This document shows positions 24,141-32,112 of a stretch of DNA of 64,000 nt, in pieces. The DNA is taken from assembly GCA_040219085.1 (NCBI GenBank), contig JAVJTC010000020.1, forward strand, positions 144,317 through 208,316, in the 5' to 3' direction. Source of the DNA: Acidimicrobiales bacterium (GTDB lineage Bacteria > Actinomycetota > Acidimicrobiia > Acidimicrobiales > JAVJTC01). The notes below the pieces were generated by a model, which was given only the letters and a program-made list of their open reading frames with translations, had not been told where the DNA came from and made no database searches. Every line of letters starts with the position of its first letter. The stretch's first letter is position 1. A program made the translations under genes and the position numbers.

Positions 24141-26420
24141 TCACAGGCGGATACAGCCGATCCGGCGGCTCGTACCCGACGCCGTGTCACGGGCCGACAC
24201 ACACGCCTCGGAGCCGTCGGGCACGACGAACGAGAAACCGTGGTTCGAGCCGAGACCGAGCGCCGCGCCGACGTCGGGGCGGGATGAACGTGCAGTGGTG
24301 TTGCCGACCAGGCGTCCGTCGACGCTGAAGTCCACGACCACCGGGGTCCCCGGTGTGTCGGCGTCGAGCGCCCAGCCGTCGATGCGGACGCCGTTGGCGA
24401 CATCGGTCGCCCGGTCGACCCATCCGGTGGGCGCCGAACCCGACGTGTCGACGGTGCGACAGCCGAGCAGCGTGTCTCCCGCGCTCGTGCCGATGTTCTT
24501 GGCGTAGACGCACACCGAGTTCGTACCCGGCCCGGTCGGCGCGAAGAGCGAGAAGCCGTGGTTGGCGCCCAGCCCGGTCGCCGCGTCGACGTCGGGACGA
24601 CTCGAGGCGGCCGTGGTCTCCGCTGCGAGCGCTCCGTTCACCCAGACACGTACACGGACGCTCGCGCCGGGATCGTCACCGTCGGCCGCCCAGCCGGCGA
24701 GGTTGACGCCGCCACTGCCGGGGAGGGCCCTGTCGAGCCAACCGACCGGCGGCGCGTCAGCGAAGGCCACGGTCTTGCAGCCCAGTGACGTGTCCGGCGA
24801 GGTCCTGCCGCTGCTCTTCGCCTCTACGCAGACCGTGTGGGTGCCCGGGGGGACCGCGACGCGGGTCGAGAAGCCGTGCCTGCCGCCGGTGCCGTAGGCG
24901 GCGGCGACGTCGGGTCGGTTCGAGCCGGCCGTGACCGAGGTGCGGAACACGCCGTCGACGAAGATCTCGACCTCGACGGGCAGGTTGGGCGTGTCGGGAT
25001 CCAGAGCCCAGCCGGCGATGGCGATGTCCGAGCCGGCCCGGCCCGCCCGGTCGAACCATCCGCGCGAGGGGACCGAATCAGGGACGGGTGTGGGAGCGGG
25101 CGTCGGCGTGGGCCTCGCGACCGGTTGGTTGACGGGGGTTCCGCCGCCCCCGCCGCCGCCGGGCGGGGCCACGGCAGCGCCTTCGATCGTGAACCACGTC
25201 GAGAGAAGGCGGCGGTCGTAGCCACCACCATCGACCCGGATGCCGTCGTTCACGACCGCCATGAACCGGCTGCCGGTGACGGTGCGGGTCCCCTTGGTTC
25301 CGGTGATGGTGATGTTCGCCTTGTCGAGACGGCCGCTGGCGCCGATGTTCCCCGAGACCGAGAATCCGGTCACGGTGCCCACCGACGTGTCGCCGTAGCG
25401 ACCCAACCAGCGGCTCAGGTCCGCCGTCGCGTACGTGCGGGTCCAGGTCGCGTTGGGATCGTCGACCGTGTCGAAGGGGTCCGGTTTCGCGGGCAGGTAG
25501 GGGAACGAGTTCGCGAAGACGTAGCCGGAATCCTCACTGTGACCACCGTGCGACGCCGAGTAGAAGGCCTCGATCACCCCGCCGCTGTAGGTCACGACGC
25601 GTTGGATCGTGCGGTCCACGGCGCCCTTCCAGCGCGGAACCTCCTGGTTGGTTCCCGCGTACGCCTGGTCCTGGACCGAGGAGTAGAGGTCGAACGGCGA
25701 GGTCCACGAGCCCGAGTTGCGTCGGCGTTCGATGGTCGCCATGGCGAACGAGCGACCCGCGATGGCCTGGGCGTCGAGCGCGGCATTCGGCCACTCCGGT
25801 GGGACCTCGGCCAGCCCGTAGAGGTACTGCTGCATCGTCATTCCGTCGACGATCGTCCACAACTGTCCCGATGCGGTCCAGCGGATCGAGAGCTCACCCC
25901 ACTTGTAGGAGTAGCCGGTGCTCGAGACCTTGACCGGCTGGCCCTGGGAGAACTGGAGGTGGATGTGGTTGGACGAACACGGTCCGGGGCACACGTTCGC
26001 GCCGTTCACGGTGATGGAGTAGGTGCGGCCTGCGGTCACCGCCACCCGGACGCTCGATCCCGGCGGGGCCACGCTGATCGGCACGTCGTTGTCGAGGATC
26101 GTCAATTGACCCGTCGGCGTGAAGGTCACCGAGTTCGTCGTCGACAGCAGGACCCTGATGTCGCGGGGCATCGTCGACGTCTCGAGGCGGGTGCCGGGGT
26201 AGTACGCCGAGAGGATCTGCTGGGTCGACTGCCCTGCCTCGGCGCGACTGAAGGCACCCCATTGGCTCATACCGACGCCGTGACCCCAACCCTTACCGGA
26301 GAAGGTGAACGCGTCGTCGGCCGCGCCGGCGTCGCGGAATGCGAACACGGGCGTCGCGAGCATGACGAGGATGAGAGCGACTGCGACCGCGATCCTCTGG
26401 CGGCGGCTGACAGAATCCAT
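24141..26420 (-). CDS. Secreted SpoIID/LytB-domain protein with three C-terminal repeats
   Basis: 759 residues from the ATG at 26420. Residues 1-34 are a signal peptide or anchor (basic start, then [18 protein letters not shown]). The SpoIID/LytB domain follows (about 40-420): GKGWGHGVGMSQWGA, DGMTMQQYLYGLAEVPPEWP with the catalytic-type Glu, AQAIAGRSFA, and YSASHGGHSEDSGYVF. In sporulating bacteria such domains are lytic transglycosylases acting on denuded peptidoglycan. A Gly run and Pro/Thr-rich linker leads to three tandem repeats of about 95-100 residues, each opening with GW(F/L/V)DRA, then AGWA.D.D, a SNRPDV-like block, HGFS and paired Cys. ATG 26420 is preferred over 26459 because GGAGG lies upstream of it and the basic start is proper for export. 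Repeats may bind wall glycans; inference. Confidence 0.85.
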   Translation of the reverse strand: MDSVSRRQRIAVAVALILVMLATPVFAFRDAGAADDAFTFSGKGWGHGVGMSQWGAFSRAEAGQSTQQILSAYYPGTRLETSTMPRDIRVLLSTTNSVTFTPTGQLTILDNDVPISVAPPGSSVRVAVTAGRTYSITVNGANVCPGPCSSNHIHLQFSQGQPVKVSSTGYSYKWGELSIRWTASGQLWTIVDGMTMQQYLYGLAEVPPEWPNAALDAQAIAGRSFAMATIERRRNSGSWTSPFDLYSSVQDQAYAGTNQEVPRWKGAVDRTIQRVVTYSGGVIEAFYSASHGGHSEDSGYVFANSFPYLPAKPDPFDTVDDPNATWTRTYATADLSRWLGRYGDTSVGTVTGFSVSGNIGASGRLDKANITITGTKGTRTVTGSRFMAVVNDGIRVDGGGYDRRLLSTWFTIEGAAVAPPGGGGGGGTPVNQPVARPTPTPAPTPVPDSVPSRGWFDRAGRAGSDIAIAGWALDPDTPNLPVEVEIFVDGVFRTSVTAGSNRPDVAAAYGTGGRHGFSTRVAVPPGTHTVCVEAKSSGRTSPDTSLGCKTVAFADAPPVGWLDRALPGSGGVNLAGWAADGDDPGASVRVRVWVNGALAAETTAASSRPDVDAATGLGANHGFSLFAPTGPGTNSVCVYAKNIGTSAGDTLLGCRTVDTSGSAPTGWVDRATDVANGVRIDGWALDADTPGTPVVVDFSVDGRLVGNTTARSSRPDVGAALGLGSNHGFSFVVPDGSEACVSARDTASGTSRRIGCIRL
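24144..25060 (-). repeat. Three tandem ~300-base coding repeats (GW-DRA domains)
   Basis: The C-terminal third of the SpoIID-like gene encodes three diverged copies of one domain. Copy 1 begins near 25060, copy 2 near 24745 and copy 3 near 24430. All share GW.DRA, AGWA or DGWA followed by an acidic D.D., a SSRPDV/SNRPDV block, HGFS and a Cys pair. Sequence identity is at protein, not DNA, level, so the duplication is old. Confidence 0.75.
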
Positions 26421-26517
26421 CGAGAAGTGATCCTCCGAGCCGCCCGCTCGTACCGTCACGAAGTGTGGCTGCTGTGGCTGCTGTTTGCAACCACCCTAGG
26501 CCCTGTTTCTCGCCCGA

Positions 26518-28170
26518 TCAGGGCGCGCCCGGGATTCGTCGGTCCCGTTGCTCGGCCGCGGTCGCCAGACGTGGGCAGGCGTGCCAACGCGACAGCTGGG
26601 CCGAGAACACCGGGTCGTCGTCGAGGTAGGGCGCCAGGCGGGCCGTGAGCCGGTCGACGTCATGTGGGTGATCGGGGCCACTGCGGGTGGTGCGTTCGTC
26701 GTGTCGCACCGACGCCAGCCCGGTGCAGACGTTGCGCAGGCCGGCCTCGACGACGGCGACACCGAACGCGACGTCGCTGCCCGTCAGCTCGTACTCCTCG
26801 TCGAAGCCGCCGACGGCGTCGAAGGTCGCGGCGGTGACCGCGACGCACGCACCCGTGACCGCCAGAACGTCCCGGGGCCAACCCACCGGGCCCACCATCT
26901 CGACACCGCGCGGATCGGCACCGCGCAGGAAGTGTTCGCACAGGTCGGCGAGCCCGGCGGCGATCCCCGCCTCGCCGACCCGGTCGCGTGAGTCGACGAT
27001 CAGCGGCCCGGCCGCCCCCACCCCGGGGACGGTGAGCCACCCGCAGAGGTCGGCGAGCCAGTCGCCACGTACCGGAAGGGCGTCGTCGTTGCAGAATACG
27101 AGGATCTCGCCGCTGCCGAGCGAGGCGCCGAAGTTGTTGACCGCTGACCAGTTGAAGGGCCGGGTCCACCAGTGCACCGTCGTGCGGTCTGCGAAGGGTT
27201 GTGACGCGTACCAGGCCTCGTTGTCGCCGCTGCGTCCGCCGTTGTCGACGACGACGAGTTCGACCCCGTCGTGGGCCGTGTTGGCCAGCGCCGGCAGGAG
27301 CTGTCCCATGTTCTCGCGGTGGTGGCGGGTCGGCACGACGATCGTGACCGTCGGTCGGGGTGCGGTGTCGGCGAAATCGAGCCTGAGGCCCTCGCTGCCG
27401 GGACGGGCGTCGATGCCGCGGCGGGCGAGGGATTCCGCGACGGCGTCGGCGGGGAGACGGTCGGTGCGTCGGCGCGTGCGTGACAGGAACCACGGGAGAC
27501 GCAGGGTCCGGCCCGGATCCGGATCGACCGCCTCGACGAGTCGCCAGAGGTCCACGTCGGTGATGGTCACGGCGGCGGAAGCCACCGGTGATCCCCCCGC
27601 AAGCGTCGGCCCGGCCCCGACGGGGTGCCACTGCGAGGTGGCGATCGCCCCGGCACGAACGGCGAAACAGCGGTGCAGGTAGGGCGCCACGCGGTGGGTG
27701 TCCGGCGACCAGCGGGGGCGGACCCGCGGTTCGGTGGGCCCTCCGTCGTCGCCGATCGTCACGTCGTCCCACGACACCAGGTCCAGCGACGGGTCGGTCG
27801 CCGCCAGGAGCGGTACGAGTTCGGGTTCGTGGACATCGCCGGGCGCAGCGAACACCACCAGGTCGTCCGCGGGGAGGTCGGCGGGATCGAAGCGGGCGTC
27901 GGACGTGTCGACCACGTGCACCCCCCGCTTCACACCGGCAGCGGCGAGCTGGGGCCGGTTGCGTGCGATGAAGCGCCGCAGGCGGCCGTCTTCACTCGTC
28001 GGGGTGTCTGCGAGCGCCTCGAGCAGGCCGACGCGCCCCGTCGCCGCGTCGAACATGTTCTTCGCGGCGATGCGACGGCGACTTCCCGGCGGAAGGAACA
28101 GCTTCGCGAACTCTGCCCGTCGTGAATTGGGCGGGATCAGGGCCCGTGTGACGGCGGGGCGCTCGGGCAC
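26518..28170 (-). CDS. Family 2 glycosyltransferase with long N-terminal extension
   Basis: 550 residues. Residues 1-265 have no recognised motif (contains a Rossmann-like stretch ADDLVVFAAPGDVHEPELV). The GT2 domain runs from about 272: PTVTIVVPTRHHRENM, ELVVVDNGGRSGD, FNWSAVNNFG and the metal-binding NDDA in EILVFCNDDALPV, then AVTGACVAVTAATFDAVGGFDEEY, which matches rhamnosyltransferase-type GT2 enzymes. Acts in the cytoplasm, probably on a lipid-linked glycan of the local polysaccharide. GTG start at 28170 has TACAAT 6 nt upstream. It shares a promoter region with the divergent double glycosyltransferase. Confidence 0.88.
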   Translation of the reverse strand: MPERPAVTRALIPPNSRRAEFAKLFLPPGSRRRIAAKNMFDAATGRVGLLEALADTPTSEDGRLRRFIARNRPQLAAAGVKRGVHVVDTSDARFDPADLPADDLVVFAAPGDVHEPELVPLLAATDPSLDLVSWDDVTIGDDGGPTEPRVRPRWSPDTHRVAPYLHRCFAVRAGAIATSQWHPVGAGPTLAGGSPVASAAVTITDVDLWRLVEAVDPDPGRTLRLPWFLSRTRRRTDRLPADAVAESLARRGIDARPGSEGLRLDFADTAPRPTVTIVVPTRHHRENMGQLLPALANTAHDGVELVVVDNGGRSGDNEAWYASQPFADRTTVHWWTRPFNWSAVNNFGASLGSGEILVFCNDDALPVRGDWLADLCGWLTVPGVGAAGPLIVDSRDRVGEAGIAAGLADLCEHFLRGADPRGVEMVGPVGWPRDVLAVTGACVAVTAATFDAVGGFDEEYELTGSDVAFGVAVVEAGLRNVCTGLASVRHDERTTRSGPDHPHDVDRLTARLAPYLDDDPVFSAQLSRWHACPRLATAAEQRDRRIPGAP

Positions 28171-28176
28171 GCAGCG

Positions 28177-28182
28177 ATTGTA
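28177..28182 (-). promoter_or_regulatory. -10 element (TACAAT) for the GT2 gene starting at 28170
   Basis: Minus-strand TACAAT, the best match to TATAAT in this window, ends 6 nt before the GTG start, consistent with leaderless transcription. Confidence 0.5.
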
Positions 28183-28190
28183 GCGACGGC

Positions 28191-28260
28191 GTCCGGTGCC
28201 AGGGTCCGGTGATCGTCATCTCGGCGTCCGGTGCCAGGGTCCGGTGATCGTCATCTCGGC
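28191..28260. repeat. Perfect 35-base tandem duplication upstream of the double glycosyltransferase
   Basis: The 35-base unit at 28191-28225 (starts GTCCGGTGCC, ends CATCTCGGC) is repeated exactly at 28226-28260. It contains GGTGATCGTCATC; the core GATCGTCATC recurs a third time at 28315-28324 inside the coding start of the next gene. It lies between a minus-strand -10 element and the ribosome binding site of the plus-strand gene, so it may be a duplicated operator or a recent slippage product. Confidence 0.85.
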
Positions 28261-28265
28261 GCCGG

Positions 28266-28300
28266 GTAGCCTGTGGGCCGACCTCTCACGGTGTTGGAGA
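28266..28300 (+). promoter_or_regulatory. Candidate -10 (TAGCCT) and ribosome binding site deciding a TTG start
   Basis: TAGCCT at 28266-28271 is a candidate -10. GGAGA at 28296-28300 stands 6 nt before TTG 28307, an ideal spacing, which favours TTG as the start over the in-frame GTG 28244 and ATG 28196. Confidence 0.45.
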
Positions 28301-28306
28301 TCGACG

Positions 28307-31222
28307 TTGGGTCTGATCGTCATCGCAACCCCCGGCTCGCAGCTGGTCGACGACGTCGTCGCCCTCCTCACCCGTCACCTGCGACGGCCCGGAGATGTGC
28401 GCCGCGCCGCCGCCCGCGGCCCGCTCGGTGAGCCGGGCGTACTGCTCTCGGGAGAACCGTCCGCCACCGCGCCCGGTGGTACATCGGACGCGTCCGGCGC
28501 GCCTGGGGGGAAGCGGCCGGTCCGGGTCGTGATCGTCGACCCGGAAGGCTCCCGGGACGCGCTGCGCACCGAGGCGCACGCGGCGGCCGCCATCGTCGGT
28601 GCGGCCGGTGGCCCGGTCCTCGTGGTCGTGCCCGGGATCCCCGTGGCCGGTGCCGACGTGAAGGCTGCTCTCGGCGCGGCATTCGACCCCGGAGCCGTCG
28701 TCGACGACGTCGGGGAACTCGTCGTCGGTCAGGCGGTGCACGGCGATGCAGCGGTGCTCAGTCGTCTCAGCGGATTCCACGACCGCACGGCGGAGGGTGT
28801 GCCGGGGGTGGACGCGATTCTCGCCCGGCTCGTCGCCGAGAACGACGGGCTGCGCGCCGCGATGCGAGACGCCGATGCCGCCAACGCCCGACTCACCCAC
28901 GAACTCGACCGTGAGCGCCGCCACGCCCTGGCCGCGGAGTCGGGCGCAGCCGACGTCGCCGGCCACTTCGAGGAGTTCCGGGACCGTCGCCTCGTGCGTC
29001 TCGCGACCCGCACCGCCGATCGCTTCTATCCGGTGCTCGCCGGCCTGGCCGGGCGGCGTGACACCACCGAGCACGACGCCTCCATCGAGCGCCTACGGAC
29101 CGGTCCGCTGTCGGCGCGCACCGGGCTCGGCTCCGCCATCCGCGGGGGCGCGCTCGACAGGGCCCTGACGGTGATCATCCCGGTCTACAACGCGCCGGCC
29201 GAGGTTCGGCGTTGTCTGACGGCGGTGGCCGCGAACTCTCCGACCGACGTCGGCGTGATCATCGTGCACGACGCGAGTACCGACCCCGATGTCGCCCCGC
29301 TGGTCGCCGAGGCGGCCCGCCGGGAGGGTTGGGTCCTACTGGAGAACGACGAGAACCTCGGGTTCACCCGCAGCGTGAACCGGGGTCTCACAGCGGCCCC
29401 CGCGGGCGACGTCGTCATGCTCAACGCCGACACGCGGGTGCCGCGGCGCTGGCTGTGGCGGCTGCGCAACGCAGCGCTCTCCGACGAGAGGATCGGCACC
29501 GTCACCCCACTGTCGGATGCCGCCGGAGCATTCAGCTTCGCCTGCCCCCGACCCGACGGGCCCGCCGAGGTCGACCGCTACGCGTCCGCGGTGGCCCGTG
29601 GTTCGGCCTTCGTCCGGCCCCACGGTCCCACGGGCAACGGCTTCTGCATGTATGTGACCGCCGCCGCCCGTGAGGTCGTGCCACTGCTCGACGAGGAGGC
29701 GTTCCCGCGCGGCTACGGCGAAGAGAACGACTACTGCATGCGCCTGTCCACATTCGGGTTCACCCACGTGGTCGCGGACGACTGTGTCGTGTTCCACGAC
29801 GAATCGGCGAGCTTCGGATCCGAGAAGGCCGCGCTGGCCGAGGCGGGTAGTGCCACTCTCGAGCGACTGTGGCCGGACTACCACGAGCGTGCGGTCCGCT
29901 TCGTCGCCTCCGACGACCTGCGGCGGGCCACCACCACCGCCGCGGCGAGCGTGGCCGCGCTCGCGGCCGGCGGTCCGCCGCCGGACCGCCGCCGGGTCCT
30001 GGCCGTCGTGCACGACGGATTCGGCGGGACCCAGAACCACGTCGACGACCTCGCCCGTCACCTCGACGGCGACCACGAGACCTTCACGCTCGTCCCCGAG
30101 TACTCCGACGTCGCCGTGCGCCGGTTCACCGACGACCGTTGGGAGGTCGTGCACCGGTGGCATCCCGTGGACGGATGGCACATCACCGAGATGACCGACG
30201 AGGACCGCTTCGACGCCTACGTCGACGTCCTCAGTCGCCTCGACATCGACGTCGTGCACATCCACCACCTGCTCGGCCAGACCTTCGACCTGGTGGAGGC
30301 GGCACGAGCTCTGGGCATCCCGGTGGTCATGTCCGCACACGACTACTACCTGGCCTGCCCGTCGTTGAACCTGCTCGACGAGAACGGGAACTTCTGCGGT
30401 GGCACCTGCACCGCGGGTCCCGGGCCGTGTCCCACCATCGAGCGGTGGGTACCCGCCGACGTCCCGCTCAAGCACGGCTTCGTCGTGGACTGGCAGGCCG
30501 CGACCCGACGTCTCCTCGGATCGATCGACGCGCTGGTCGCACCGTCGCAGGCGGCGGTCGACGTCCTCGCGGGGGCGCTCGGTGACGCCGTCGTCGAGCG
30601 TGCGCACGTCATCGGACACGGGACCGCGTCGTCAGGGCGTCGCAAGGGTGTCGCCCGCGCCGCGGGGCCCGAGGAGCGGGTGCGGGTCGTCGTCGTGGGG
30701 GTTCTCGCCCCGCACAAGGGGTCCGAGACCCTCCGCCGTCTCGTGGCTGCGGACGAGCGGCACGAGCTCGACCTGGGTGTGCTCGGGGTCGTCGACGCCG
30801 ACCACATCACCGCCGTCGCGGACCTTCCCGTCACGTTCCACGGCGGCTACCGCCGCACGGACCTCGCCCGACGCCTCGGACGACTCCGCCCCGCCTTCGT
30901 GGCGGTGCTGTCGCCGAGCCGCGAGACCTTCAGCTACGTCGTGTCCGAGGCGTGGAGCCTGGGGATCCCCGTCGTCGTGGGCGAGGGCGGTGCTCCGGCG
31001 GAGCGGGTACGTGCCGCGGGCGGCGGCATCGTCGTGGACCTGGACGATCCCGTCGGCGCCGTCGAGGCCATCGTCGCCGCGGGGCGTGACCGGAACCGGT
31101 GGGAGCTTCTCGCAGCGCAGGCATGCTCGGTGCCGCTGCGTGATGTCTCGGAGATGGCTACGGACTACCGGGACCTCTACGCGCAGCTGATCGACACGTC
31201 CGCTGCAGAGGAAGACCGATGA
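28307..31222 (+). CDS. Two-domain glycosyltransferase: GT2 followed by GT4
   Basis: 971 residues from TTG 28307. Residues 1-280: unassigned region with a Rossmann-like start (GLIVIATPGSQLVDDVV) and a helical stretch (about 180-240) that may be a coiled coil. Residues about 286-550: GT2 domain with LTVIIPVYNAPAEV, NDENLGFTRSVNRG and the metal-binding NADTRVP. Residues about 560-971: GT4 domain with VLAVVHDGFGGTQNHVDDLA, HIHHLLGQ, VMSAHDYYLACPS, and the C-terminal SPSRETFSYVVSEAWSLGIP nucleotide-sugar site. One chain could therefore add two different sugars, as in O-antigen and rhamnan polymerases. Its ATGA overlap with the exporter permease places it in an operon with Wzm and Wzt. Start alternatives: in-frame GTG 28244 and ATG 28196, the latter inside the 35-base repeat. 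Confidence 0.88.
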   Translation: MGLIVIATPGSQLVDDVVALLTRHLRRPGDVRRAAARGPLGEPGVLLSGEPSATAPGGTSDASGAPGGKRPVRVVIVDPEGSRDALRTEAHAAAAIVGAAGGPVLVVVPGIPVAGADVKAALGAAFDPGAVVDDVGELVVGQAVHGDAAVLSRLSGFHDRTAEGVPGVDAILARLVAENDGLRAAMRDADAANARLTHELDRERRHALAAESGAADVAGHFEEFRDRRLVRLATRTADRFYPVLAGLAGRRDTTEHDASIERLRTGPLSARTGLGSAIRGGALDRALTVIIPVYNAPAEVRRCLTAVAANSPTDVGVIIVHDASTDPDVAPLVAEAARREGWVLLENDENLGFTRSVNRGLTAAPAGDVVMLNADTRVPRRWLWRLRNAALSDERIGTVTPLSDAAGAFSFACPRPDGPAEVDRYASAVARGSAFVRPHGPTGNGFCMYVTAAAREVVPLLDEEAFPRGYGEENDYCMRLSTFGFTHVVADDCVVFHDESASFGSEKAALAEAGSATLERLWPDYHERAVRFVASDDLRRATTTAAASVAALAAGGPPPDRRRVLAVVHDGFGGTQNHVDDLARHLDGDHETFTLVPEYSDVAVRRFTDDRWEVVHRWHPVDGWHITEMTDEDRFDAYVDVLSRLDIDVVHIHHLLGQTFDLVEAARALGIPVVMSAHDYYLACPSLNLLDENGNFCGGTCTAGPGPCPTIERWVPADVPLKHGFVVDWQAATRRLLGSIDALVAPSQAAVDVLAGALGDAVVERAHVIGHGTASSGRRKGVARAAGPEERVRVVVVGVLAPHKGSETLRRLVAADERHELDLGVLGVVDADHITAVADLPVTFHGGYRRTDLARRLGRLRPAFVAVLSPSRETFSYVVSEAWSLGIPVVVGEGGAPAERVRAAGGGIVVDLDDPVGAVEAIVAAGRDRNRWELLAAQACSVPLRDVSEMATDYRDLYAQLIDTSAAEEDR

Positions 31223-32112
31223 CCGTCAACGGGACCGGCGCCGGCGACGACGGCGTGGAGATCGTCGTGCGAGCGCCGGCGACGCGTGGATGGGCGCGCG
31301 TGGCCGAGCGGGTCGTGCAGCTGCGCGGATACGGGCCCCTGATCGTCAACCTCGCCCGCCGGGACCTCTCCACCCGCCAGAAGCGCAGCGCGCTCGGTTG
31401 GCTCTGGTCGTTCATCAACCCGGCAGCGAGCCTCGCGATCCTGACCCTCGTCTTCGGGACGTTCCTGCGCATCGCGCCCCCCGTGGCCGGCAACGGCGAG
31501 CTCGAGAGCTTCGCCGTCTACCTTTTCTGCGCGCTCGTCGTCTGGAACCTCTTCGACGGGGTCATCAAGGGGTCCATCACGGCGTTGACCGATGCCGGAC
31601 CGCTCCTCAACAAGGTGTACTTCCCGCCGGAGGCGCCGGCGATGGCGAACCTCGCGGTGACGGCCACCCAGACGGCCTTCGAGTTCGTCGTCCTCGTCGT
31701 GGTCCTGATCGCCGTCGGCAACATCAGCTGGACGATCTTCCTGTGGCTCTACCTGTTCGTGCTCATCTCGCTGCTGTCGCTGGGGATCGGGCTGTTCGTC
31801 AGCGTCTTCAACGTCTTCTACCGCGACGTGGGCTACCTCGTGACCCTGGGCCTGCAGGTGGTCTTCTACGCCACCCCGATCATCTACCCGCTCGGCATCA
31901 TCCCCGAGCGCGCATGGGGGCTCCCCGCGCTCGACATCATCAAGTTCAACCCGATCGCACAGCTCACCGAGATGTCACGGGACATCCTCTACGACCTCGA
32001 GGTCCCCTCGGCGTTGCGCCTGGGATACGCCACGTGCGCGGCGGTGCTCGTATTCGCGGTGGGCTACACGGTCTTCGTCCGTCAGACCGAGAACATCGCG
32101 GAGGAACTGTGA
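31219..32112 (+). CDS. wzm: ABC-2 type polysaccharide exporter permease (Wzm/TagG family)
   Basis: 297 residues, about six membrane helices starting near residue 70, after a cytoplasmic N-terminus containing the amphipathic LIVNLARRDLSTRQKRSALGW typical of Wzm/TagG. The C-terminal half has VFYRDVGYLVTLGLQVVFYATPI, a family landmark. It forms the channel through which lipid-linked glycans cross the membrane. Overlaps the glycosyltransferase stop (ATGA) and the ATPase start (GTGA), so all three are translated together. Confidence 0.92.
   Translation: MTVNGTGAGDDGVEIVVRAPATRGWARVAERVVQLRGYGPLIVNLARRDLSTRQKRSALGWLWSFINPAASLAILTLVFGTFLRIAPPVAGNGELESFAVYLFCALVVWNLFDGVIKGSITALTDAGPLLNKVYFPPEAPAMANLAVTATQTAFEFVVLVVVLIAVGNISWTIFLWLYLFVLISLLSLGIGLFVSVFNVFYRDVGYLVTLGLQVVFYATPIIYPLGIIPERAWGLPALDIIKFNPIAQLTEMSRDILYDLEVPSALRLGYATCAAVLVFAVGYTVFVRQTENIAEEL

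Noticed and set aside
24141..24180. Window-wide search for tRNA and rRNA genes
   Set aside because: No cloverleaf with a TTCGA-type arm in an intergenic gap and no rRNA-like stretch was noticed; gaps are too short for rRNA. This was a reading, not a scan with a covariance model.
24837..26648. 603-residue plus-strand frame opposite the SpoIID-like gene
   Set aside because: Arg/Gly/Asp-rich antisense sequence without motifs; the minus-strand gene has a signal peptide and domain motifs.
28191..28260. Possible CRISPR or attachment-site repeat
   Set aside because: Two copies directly abutting without spacer, no cas genes and no integrase nearby; a simple tandem duplication.
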